Positions 1-6,121 of a stretch of DNA of 6,332 bases are shown here, piece after piece. The stretch is taken from assembly GCA_023439425.1 (NCBI GenBank), contig JAEXNZ010000069.1, forward strand, positions 1 to 6,332. The letters run 5' to 3'. A program made the translations under genes and the position numbers. The DNA comes from Pseudomonadota bacterium. Its GTDB lineage: Bacteria > Pseudomonadota > Gammaproteobacteria > Xanthomonadales > Xanthomonadaceae. How positions within the stretch are numbered: position 1 is the first letter of the stretch; every line of letters starts with the position of its first letter. The notes below the pieces were generated by a model. That model worked only from the letters and a program-made list of their open reading frames with translations, made no database searches and had not been told where the DNA came from.

Positions 1-704
1 TCGGTGAGGAGCTCGGCCTGAACATCATGGGCAAGATCATGGAACCCATCATGAAGGTGGTCATGGAGCTGGTGAAGGCCGTCGGCGGCGTGCTGGGCGA
101 TATGCTCACCGCCATCGGCGTCCCGGAAAACGTGGCCAACAAGATGAAGGACGTGCTGGCCGTCATTGCAGTAGCCGCCATGGTCATCGCGATTGCCTTC
201 CTCAGCAAGAAGGCCGCCAGCACGGTCGCGGTGCAGAGCATCACCAAGGCGGTCACCAAGGCCGTGACGGAAGCGATCAGCAAGGCGCTCCCGACCATGA
301 TCAAGTCCTTCGCGCATGCCGCCAAAAGCGGTGTGGATGACGTCGCCAAGGCCATCTCCAATGCCACCGCGAAGGTGATCAGCCGCGACGCCGACACCCT
401 CGCCATTCGTGCCGCACAGACGACCAAGGGCATGGCCTACCTGCAGCTGGGCCACCAGGTGGCGCAGGGCACGGGTGCCAGCATCGTGGCCAAGATCGAA
501 GTTAACGCAGCGGAGATCGAGGCGAAGCTGGACGAGGGCATGGCCGTGGCGGAAGTCCTGCGCGATCTCATCGAGCGCATCCTGAACTACTTCCTGCAGA
601 CCAATCAGCAGATCGCGGTCATGTTCCAGGATCTGAGCAGCGTCATGGCCGACCAGGACCAGACCGCCCATCACATCACCTCGCGCGTCGGCCGCTCGGC
701 CTGA
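1..704 (+). CDS. sipB: SipB/IpaB/BipB-type T3SS translocator, C-terminal part (5' end outside window)
   Basis: This is the C-terminal ~234 residues of the large hydrophobic translocator, which inserts in the host membrane and forms the pore with the SipC-type partner. The frame is open from base 3 through the left edge, so the ATG at 27 is internal and not the start. Visible features are an amphipathic, Met/Val-rich helix (bases ~27-120), the phrase IGVPENVANKMKDVLAV, and a strongly hydrophobic segment at bases 153-203 (core VLAVIAVAAMVIAIAFL) followed by two lysines. This matches the second transmembrane segment of the IpaB/SipB family. After it come Ala/Lys-rich helices with TKAVTKAVTEA-type repeats and a long helical tail ending in a TGA stop at 702-704. 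Its place directly upstream of sipC- and sipD-like genes is the standard sip/bip order. The family call is firm. The N-terminal coiled coil, first membrane segment and chaperone-binding region cannot be judged here. Confidence 0.92.
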   Translation, partial: GEELGLNIMGKIMEPIMKVVMELVKAVGGVLGDMLTAIGVPENVANKMKDVLAVIAVAAMVIAIAFLSKKAASTVAVQSITKAVTKAVTEAISKALPTMIKSFAHAAKSGVDDVAKAISNATAKVISRDADTLAIRAAQTTKGMAYLQLGHQVAQGTGASIVAKIEVNAAEIEAKLDEGMAVAEVLRDLIERILNYFLQTNQQIAVMFQDLSSVMADQDQTAHHITSRVGRSA

Positions 705-725
705 CCGCGCACATTCCCCACTTTC

Positions 726-730
726 AGGAG
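726..730 (+). promoter_or_regulatory. Ribosome binding site of the sipC-like gene
   Basis: AGGAG lies 8 bases before the ATG at 739, in the 34-bp gap after the sipB-like stop. It is the best Shine-Dalgarno in the window and fixes the sipC-like start. The other genes have weaker sites: AAGG at 2012-2015 for sipD, AGG at 3185-3187 for the effector, and AAGAG at 5865-5869 for the ACP. Confidence 0.8.
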
Positions 731-738
731 ACTAAGTC

Positions 739-2013
739 ATGCCCAATGGCATTTCCGTTGCATTCAATACGCAGTCGTACCAGTCGGGTTCGACCCACGA
801 AGCAAAGTCCCGCGCTGATGGTCCGGTGCCCGCAAAGGCGATGACCGCAGCGACCGTCGCCCTGCTGGTCAATGCAGTCACCGAGCAGCTGGTTCAAATT
901 GATCCGGGTAGCGGCCGGACCGGTGTGGACACGCCGGTGGAGCTGCGCGCGCCCAACATGACGGTAGGGGAGGCCCGCACCACCCTGACCAGCATCCTTG
1001 CCAAGCTGCCTATCCTGCTGGGTGCATTGCTGGGCACCCAGGACCCCCTGCAGCACGAACCCGGTGCCGAACAGCGCGCCACCGAAGGTGCGGCGGGGAT
1101 GCTGCCGGTGCGCATCATCGACGGGGTGCAGCAGCCGGCCCTCAATGCCCCCGCCACCGGCGTTGATGCCGACGTGGCATCGCGCTCGGCCAACGCCGGT
1201 TACTGGCTCGCCAGTAACCCGCTGTCGAACCTGCTGACGCTGCTGCGACAGCTGCTGCTGAAGTTCGAGGACATGGAGCGCAAGCACGGCTCGAACATGA
1301 TCATCGTGCAGCTCGAAACGGTGATCGAAGCCGGCAAGCGCGGGGTGGAGAAGGCGAAGGAAAATCTGGGCGGGCAGATCGGCGCGACCATGCTCATGGG
1401 CGCGGTAGGCGGATACGCCACCAAGAAGACCGCCGAATCGACCGACTTGGTTAAGAAGAGCCATGTCAATAACATGAACGAGGGTAACGCTTCGAACATC
1501 GCCGTCCACGGCTCGCGTGCCAACCTCAAGAGCACCACCACCCCGACGGCCAACCACCGGCCGGCGCGCGACGCGGACGGTACCCCGGTGACGGGCGGTA
1601 CAGACGCGAATCGCCCGGACGCCGTGTTGCAGGCAGACATGGACGCCGATCTGAAGCCGATGGGGCACGGTGTGCTCGACCAGACCTCCGCCCCCCACAA
1701 CGAGGCGCTGCAGTCCGACCACGCGTTCACGGCCGCGCACGCCCAGATTCCCGCCAGCCACGCGATGCTGCTGAACATGCTCGGCCCCTCGTTGGCGGCC
1801 TCGGTCACCGCAGGCGTGCAGATTGAAGCGGAAATGACCGAAGCCGAGCGCCAACTGCTGCTCAACTTCGCCGAGACCATGAAGCGTATTGCCGACGGGC
1901 ATCTGGACCAGCAGAACAAGACCCGCGAGATGCGCGAAGGCGCCTCGGACCTGCTCGACAAGCTGCAGAGCCTCGTCGCGAACACCGGCAATCAGATCAT
2001 CAGCAACTTCTAA
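739..2013 (+). CDS. sipC: SipC/IpaC/BipC-type T3SS translocator
   Basis: A 424-residue protein placed between the SipB-type and SipD-type genes, where the second translocator (SipC, IpaC, BipC) is always found. Its length is close to Salmonella SipC (about 409). In the family this protein forms the host-membrane pore with SipB; SipC also acts on host actin. Visible here: a polar N-terminus (1-35), helical segments, a hydrophobic patch at about 86-100 (ILAKLPILLGALLG), and a helical stretch 160-210 rich in Leu then Lys/Glu. A second apolar Gly/Ala/Met segment (211-226) follows. Residues ~232-340 are long, polar and low in hydrophobics, probably a flexible linker. The C-terminal region (341-424) is helical, ending DLLDKLQSLVANTGNQIISNF (403-424 region), compatible with the family's C-terminal coiled coil. 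Start: ATG with AGGAG eight bases upstream. The call rests on gene order plus architecture, because SipC sequences diverge strongly. It contains a 22-base interrupted palindrome (1198-1219). Confidence 0.82.
   Translation: MPNGISVAFNTQSYQSGSTHEAKSRADGPVPAKAMTAATVALLVNAVTEQLVQIDPGSGRTGVDTPVELRAPNMTVGEARTTLTSILAKLPILLGALLGTQDPLQHEPGAEQRATEGAAGMLPVRIIDGVQQPALNAPATGVDADVASRSANAGYWLASNPLSNLLTLLRQLLLKFEDMERKHGSNMIIVQLETVIEAGKRGVEKAKENLGGQIGATMLMGAVGGYATKKTAESTDLVKKSHVNNMNEGNASNIAVHGSRANLKSTTTPTANHRPARDADGTPVTGGTDANRPDAVLQADMDADLKPMGHGVLDQTSAPHNEALQSDHAFTAAHAQIPASHAMLLNMLGPSLAASVTAGVQIEAEMTEAERQLLLNFAETMKRIADGHLDQQNKTREMREGASDLLDKLQSLVANTGNQIISNF
1198..1219. repeat. Perfect 10-bp inverted repeat with 2-base centre inside the sipC-like gene
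   Basis: The left arm GGTTACTGGC (1198-1207) and right arm GCCAGTAACC (1210-1219) are exact reverse complements around TC. As RNA this gives a 9-bp stem with a 4-base loop. It lies over codons 154-160 (Gly-Tyr-Trp-Leu-Ala-Ser-Asn). There is no T-tract after it, so it is not an obvious terminator. Function is unknown and chance is possible. Confidence 0.6.
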
Positions 2014-2023
2014 GGCCCTCCCC

Positions 2024-3166
2024 ATGACCACGATCAACGCTACTTCTCCTGTAAATCACGCCCACCGCACGCAGTTTTCGGCGGGGGCGTCGGAAGCCAA
2101 GGAAACCCACGAAGCCAGCGGCCTTCATGCCGATCCGCGGATCCGCCAGCTTCAGCCCTTCATCGACAATCTGGCCCGCGCCGTCGACCGCCGTGCGAGC
2201 GCGGTCACGCGTTACCTGTCGCAGTTGAACACCTCGCTGCAGTTCAGTGCTGCCACCGCCGCCCAGCTGGGTCTGGCTGCGCCGCCGAGCGCGGTGGGCC
2301 CGCAGGTGACCGAGGTAGTGGCGCACCCGGAAATCCTCGAAGAACTGAAGAAGCACCGCGAGCGCGAAGCCCGTCTGTCCGCTGATGCCCGAGAGGCCAT
2401 CGAGGGCACTGAGCGACCGATGGCTGACATGCTGCGAATCTTTGGTTTCCTGGACTTCCTGGATAATCCGCACACCCCGGACAGTCCTGACAGCCGCGAG
2501 GACAAGACCGAAGTCGGCGACGAGCCGATGATCAATCCGCATGACAAGGACGCCAGCGGCCTGATCTGGAACTCCCACTCGGAGTTCTACGAGATGATCG
2601 GTCAGCTCATCGCTGCCCTGCAGCAGAACTGGCTGAGCAAGTACCAGGACGCCATGAAGGTCTTCCTCGAGTTCTACGAGGAGTTCTCGGACGCCATGGA
2701 TAAGGTTGAGGTGGGTAAGCCTTCGAATGGCAAGGAAGACATTCAGCTCAACTTCGACGACATGCGGACTGCGTTGGAAACTCTATTCAGAAACTTCAGT
2801 AGCAGGCCCATGGCCTCCTTCTCGACCGAGGCAGAGGCTCAAGCCTTCATCGATTCCCTGAACTTGCCGGGCTTGAAGCCCGTATCCATTGGTGGGGAAT
2901 TCCAAGTGATGATCAACCTGGACTCCGTGCAGGAAATTCTCAAGTCGATTGATGGTCTGAAAGGCCAGATTCACTGGAGCCCCGCCAAGTACAACGCCTG
3001 GCTGTCCAGCAAGGACGGCAGCGTCGAAGACATCAAGCACGTCAGCAAGGTGCTCGGCGAGAAATTGAACGAAGTCACCCAGAAATTCGACAATATTGTA
3101 AAGATTCTGAGCTCGACGATCGACAAGATTACCGAAGCCGACATGAGCTTCGTGCGCGGTCTTTGA
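2024..3166 (+). CDS. sipD: SipD/IpaD/BipD-type needle-tip protein
   Basis: A 380-residue hydrophilic protein that in this family caps the needle, senses the host and holds secretion off until contact. The open frame extends back to 1889, but that overlaps sipC; ATG 2024 (MTTINATSPV), 10 bases after the sipC stop with a weak AAGG, is the sensible start. An N-terminal helical hairpin region lies at ~38-140, which in IpaD/SipD covers the coiled coil. The first long central helix is at ~184-225 (SHSEFYEMIGQLIAALQQNW, then SKYQDAMKVFLEFYEEFS), close to the IpaD DFW..I..AI.....YLKVYEQAV pattern. A mixed domain follows (240-320, including INLDSVQEILKSI). The C-terminal helix is at 330-380 with FDNIVKILSSTIDKITEAD, nearly the IpaD/SipD ending YDNLVKVLSSTIS. 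It is about 40 residues longer than Salmonella SipD. Much of the excess seems to be the acidic, Pro-rich segment at ~145-178. Family assignment is firm. Confidence 0.93.
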   Translation: MTTINATSPVNHAHRTQFSAGASEAKETHEASGLHADPRIRQLQPFIDNLARAVDRRASAVTRYLSQLNTSLQFSAATAAQLGLAAPPSAVGPQVTEVVAHPEILEELKKHREREARLSADAREAIEGTERPMADMLRIFGFLDFLDNPHTPDSPDSREDKTEVGDEPMINPHDKDASGLIWNSHSEFYEMIGQLIAALQQNWLSKYQDAMKVFLEFYEEFSDAMDKVEVGKPSNGKEDIQLNFDDMRTALETLFRNFSSRPMASFSTEAEAQAFIDSLNLPGLKPVSIGGEFQVMINLDSVQEILKSIDGLKGQIHWSPAKYNAWLSSKDGSVEDIKHVSKVLGEKLNEVTQKFDNIVKILSSTIDKITEADMSFVRGL

Positions 3167-3194
3167 TCAGAATCCAGAAAGAGCAGGTACCAAC

Positions 3195-5879
3195 ATGCCC
3201 ACAGGTTCCATTACAAACGTCGCCCCTCCCGCAAGGCCGTTCTCGCTGTCCTCGACCGTGAAGGCAACGCAGTTGGGCGGGAAGTTCCAGAGGATCGGGA
3301 ACAGCCCTCGCTCCAACCCCATCGGCACGCCGCTGGCCAATGCGTCAGGCGAGTATTTCAAGCAGTGCGCAGGTGAGGGGCTGAGGGTCGCCCGCGACGT
3401 CATGGCCGAGGTGAGGGATGCTTCCGGGCAGAAGGAACGTCATGTTGCGGCGCTGAACAAGTCTATTCAGTGGGCGACACCGGGTGTGGACGAACACCAT
3501 GGCCAGTTCGTCCTGAGCCGGCTGACAATCCTGGGGTGCCTGCACGCAGGCATTTCTGATCTACTCAAAGAAGATCCCAATAACGCCACATTGGTCGGAC
3601 TGCGCGGATCCGTCAGTCATGCGATCGGAGAGATCGGCAGGCTGGGCGGAAAAGGCGAACGACCGCAGTCGGGAGGCTTTCGCGGTGGCGACAAATACTC
3701 GGGCCCCTTCTCCGACGCCCTCAGGGATTCCAAGGGCTGCGTGCTCGCGTCCCTTAAGAAGCTGGGCCCTGCAGTGCTGTTCGATGCCATCGGTCGTGCG
3801 GTGGTGGCGGAGCCCCTGCTGAGGTCGATGGAGGCCCGGAACCCTCAGATGTATGCCGCGCTGCTCAAGGATGGAGGCAGTAAGCTGGACGTGATGCAGG
3901 CGCTCAGCAAAACGTGGTCCGACAAGCTGCAAGCCAACATTTCAGGTTTGCTTGATGTAGGGGACTACCACCACATCGAGATAGCGATCATGCAGGCTCT
4001 CAAGACCCCGGATCTCGTGCTGCAATCGCAGCACGGCAAGCCTGCACCGGCCGACAATCCGCGCCCGCCCCAAGCCCCGCCGGACATTCCGCAGCCCATT
4101 CTGGACAAGGCGGGCAATGGCGGCGTTTTCTACAACTACAGCCCGAACACCACGGAAATCCATATGGATGGCTTCCTTAAGGAGCTGTTCGGGCAGTTGA
4201 AGGACCTCGGCGGCGGGTTCAAAGCCGGCGAGCTGCTGGGCGTGTTCAATCTGATGAACGACCAGTTCGCGGCATCCCGCGACATGCTGATCGAGCACGG
4301 TATGCTGCAGGAGCGCGTCCAGAACCAGGTCAACTTCAATACGGCGCTTCACAATGAGCTGAAATCTGCGCACGATAAGATCGACGCCCTTTCTGAGAAG
4401 CTCAGACAGCGCGACGCTGCGTTGAAGGAGTTTGCCGGTCGCGGCAACAGGCGCGACTCCGACACCGAGTCGATGAGCAACCATTACGATCGGGGCGATG
4501 CTCGGATCAAGGACGATACGGCGCGGAATGATGCTGCGTTGGCTGTTCAGAAGAACGAGGATCATCTCGTGATTCGATCCAGCGAGCCAGATAGTGGTGA
4601 GCCAGCTACCGAGAATGACGGCAGCGACCCTACGATTGATCTGGGTGAAGATTCTGACGTGGAGTTTGTAGACCAAGACACCAAGGACATGGTTGATACG
4701 CTGCGAGAAGGTGTCAACCTGAGATTTTGCGCTGAACTCCGCGTGAATGGCCAAGGTGAGAGGACGCCGCTGACTGAAACTCCCGGAATCGCCTCTGACG
4801 ACCCGCGTCCGATCCAGGGCGAGCGCAACGTCACGTCCGGAAACATGGAGGCGCCGGCAACTGGTGTGACCTCCAAGGGCGCGATGTTGTCCACCCGTTA
4901 CATGGAAAGGATGCCGCCTCCGCCAAGCAGTAAGTGGTTCAATCGGGAGTCGCTGGTGACGCGGAATGGCGCTGCGCCGTTGCTTCCGCCATCCACTCTG
5001 GAACCGAAGAAGTGGGCAGCTGCACCGGAACTGGAATACGCGCACTATCTCGAAGCACGTAACAAAGCTCAATCGGACCGTCTCATGCTGGATGCCAACA
5101 GCCGAGGGAATGTCGAGGACTTCGGTAAGTGGCGTGGAACGCCAATGGATGTTGGTACGGTTGGCTCCGTGCTGGTCCGCGACATGAAGGCGTTCTTCAA
5201 GAATGAATCACTGGACGCATCAGAGGAGCGGATCCAGCCCTCTATCGCGCGTGGCCTCGGGATGAGCAATGTGCAGCCTGAGATTGCTGGGGATGATGCG
5301 GCTGGGACTATGTTGGGCCGTCATGAGCAGTTTCCGAAAGGTGCCAAGAAACTGAGTGATCTCGAAAAGTTCATGCAGCTCAGGAATAATGGAAGTTCGA
5401 TATCTGAAGCCTTGGAAAAGTCCGGTGCCGGCAGGGCGATCGGCGGAATGGCACAGGCGAGAAGCCAGGCTAATCGCTTGGACGCTCAAATGCGGAAGAA
5501 TGGTCTGGAGAGTGCCGATCGGCCGGCGATCTCACAAGAGGAGGGGGCTGCAAGTCTGCTTCATGTTCCAGGCTTGAGCGCATTGGCATCTCAGGTGGCT
5601 TCAGATACCAATGTCGACCTTCAGGCTCGACTTGACGCGCTACGGCACCGTCCCGATCTGTCGGGAAGAGACGGCCAAAGCCCGGAGCTGCCGCCCTCAA
5701 CGACTGAGGCACGGCCCTCGTCTAATGAGAAGAGAGAAGTAACGAACGGGACGGACCAAGCTGCCAACATGCAGGCCAAATTGCTGAGCGATATCAAGGC
5801 CGTGAAGCTGAAGCCTAGGGAAAGAATCTGGCGAGGTAGCTTGGGCCAGGGCTGGCGTGATATCAAGAGCGCTCAGTGA
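3195..5879 (+). CDS. Large putative T3SS effector in the SipA/BapA position
   Basis: 894 residues, between the tip protein and the ACP, the slot of Salmonella sipA and Burkholderia bapA. Residues 1-50 are Ser/Thr/Pro/Asn-rich, as in type III secretion signals. Residues 50-280 are mostly helical, and the end of this region (HHIEIAIMQALKTPDLV, 259-275) sits like the SipA RHLEMQTLIPLLL segment before its proline-rich linker. That comparison is from memory. Next come a Pro-rich linker (286-301), a short YNYSPNTTEIHMDG segment (313-326), helices (327-350), and a likely coiled coil (~362-413). The polar C-terminal half contains an acidic stretch (474-498), a PPPP tract (574-577) and WH2-like motifs at 499-512, 719-732 and 863-875. 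I see no SipA-type C-terminal actin domain, no enzymatic motif and no membrane segment. Start: ATG 3195 with AGG seven bases upstream. GC content falls in the second half. CDS and effector role are likely; any actin activity is inference. Confidence 0.75.
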   Translation: MPTGSITNVAPPARPFSLSSTVKATQLGGKFQRIGNSPRSNPIGTPLANASGEYFKQCAGEGLRVARDVMAEVRDASGQKERHVAALNKSIQWATPGVDEHHGQFVLSRLTILGCLHAGISDLLKEDPNNATLVGLRGSVSHAIGEIGRLGGKGERPQSGGFRGGDKYSGPFSDALRDSKGCVLASLKKLGPAVLFDAIGRAVVAEPLLRSMEARNPQMYAALLKDGGSKLDVMQALSKTWSDKLQANISGLLDVGDYHHIEIAIMQALKTPDLVLQSQHGKPAPADNPRPPQAPPDIPQPILDKAGNGGVFYNYSPNTTEIHMDGFLKELFGQLKDLGGGFKAGELLGVFNLMNDQFAASRDMLIEHGMLQERVQNQVNFNTALHNELKSAHDKIDALSEKLRQRDAALKEFAGRGNRRDSDTESMSNHYDRGDARIKDDTARNDAALAVQKNEDHLVIRSSEPDSGEPATENDGSDPTIDLGEDSDVEFVDQDTKDMVDTLREGVNLRFCAELRVNGQGERTPLTETPGIASDDPRPIQGERNVTSGNMEAPATGVTSKGAMLSTRYMERMPPPPSSKWFNRESLVTRNGAAPLLPPSTLEPKKWAAAPELEYAHYLEARNKAQSDRLMLDANSRGNVEDFGKWRGTPMDVGTVGSVLVRDMKAFFKNESLDASEERIQPSIARGLGMSNVQPEIAGDDAAGTMLGRHEQFPKGAKKLSDLEKFMQLRNNGSSISEALEKSGAGRAIGGMAQARSQANRLDAQMRKNGLESADRPAISQEEGAASLLHVPGLSALASQVASDTNVDLQARLDALRHRPDLSGRDGQSPELPPSTTEARPSSNEKREVTNGTDQAANMQAKLLSDIKAVKLKPRERIWRGSLGQGWRDIKSAQ
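4689..4730 (+). other. WH2-like motif in the effector (residues 499-512)
   Basis: MVDTLREGVNLRFC follows the WH2 actin-binding pattern (hydrophobic pair, two residues, Ile/Leu, five residues, Leu-Lys/Arg). It is close in form to the N-WASP core LLDQIREGAQLKKV, as I recall it, sharing D, R-E-G and the L-basic pair. It follows an acidic stretch. The motif is short, so the domain call is tentative. Confidence 0.4.
5781..5819 (+). other. WH2-like motif near the effector C-terminus (residues 863-875)
   Basis: LLSDIKAVKLKPR has the LLxxI...LK skeleton of WH2 motifs, but with four rather than the usual five residues between Ile and Leu. It sits in a basic C-terminal tail (KLKPRERIWRGS). Tentative. 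Confidence 0.35.
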
Positions 5880-6121
5880 TGTCGCACTTCAGTTTAGACC
5901 AGTTGCGTCAATGCCTTGCCCAGCATCATGGAGGCGAAGTCGCGTCGATCAGTGATCAGCTCAGGCTGGTTGAAGACCTGGGGATCGACTCGCTGGGAAT
6001 GCACGCGGTGCTGATGGATGTCGAGGAGGCGGGTGGGTGTATTCCGTCGCCGGAGGCAATGGAGCAGGTCAGTACAGTTGCTGACCTGTTCGCGGCTGTC
6101 GCGGCGGCAACGCCGTTGTGA
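5879..6121 (+). CDS. iacP: Acyl carrier protein, IacP/BapB type
   Basis: An 80-residue acyl carrier protein, the usual ACP size. The phosphopantetheine attachment motif is LVEDLGIDSLGMHAVLMDVE, with the attachment serine at Ser38 in the canonical D-S-L. The four-helix ACP shape is easy to follow: helix I from SLDQLRQCLAQH, acidic helix II after DSL, and a final helix from VADLFAAVA. SPI-1-type loci carry such a dedicated ACP next to the translocator and effector genes (IacP in Salmonella, BapB in Burkholderia), where it is linked to effector secretion and virulence rather than bulk fatty-acid synthesis. The ATG at 5879 overlaps the effector stop as TGATG, with AAGAG nine bases upstream, so translation is probably coupled. 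An in-frame GTG at 5876 is an alternative, less likely start. Its acyl group and client cannot be seen from sequence. Confidence 0.93.
   Translation: MSHFSLDQLRQCLAQHHGGEVASISDQLRLVEDLGIDSLGMHAVLMDVEEAGGCIPSPEAMEQVSTVADLFAAVAAATPL

Noticed and set aside
27..29. The ATG at 27 as the start of the first gene
   Set aside because: The frame is open to the left edge and codes for family-like sequence (EELGLNIMGKI); this is the tail of the larger SipB-type protein.
239..290. Short tandem-looking DNA repeat (ATCACCAAGGC / GTCACCAAGGC / GTGACGG)
   Set aside because: It reflects the TKAVTKAVTEA helical repeat of the translocator and is too short and imperfect to be a separate element.
1889..2023. An N-terminal extension of the sipD-like frame back to an ATG at 1889
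   Set aside because: It overlaps the sipC coding end, the extra residues (PTGIWTSRTRPARC) look like a frame-shadow, and ATG 2024 gives the proper SipD-like N-terminus.
724..2037. A 437-codon open frame on the minus strand opposite the sipC-like gene
   Set aside because: It exactly shadows a well-supported + strand gene; its product is rich in Arg/Gly/His/Val with no domain I recognise, typical of antisense frames in GC-rich DNA.
2868..2882. CGGGCTT-G-AAGCCCG palindrome in the sipD-like gene
   Set aside because: A 7-bp arm with a one-base centre is expected by chance at this GC content and has no context suggesting a site.
3942..5072. A 376-codon open frame on the minus strand opposite the effector gene
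   Set aside because: No ribosome site or recognisable domain, composition rich in Arg/Leu/Val/His as in antisense shadows, and it lies wholly within the effector gene in an otherwise one-directional operon.
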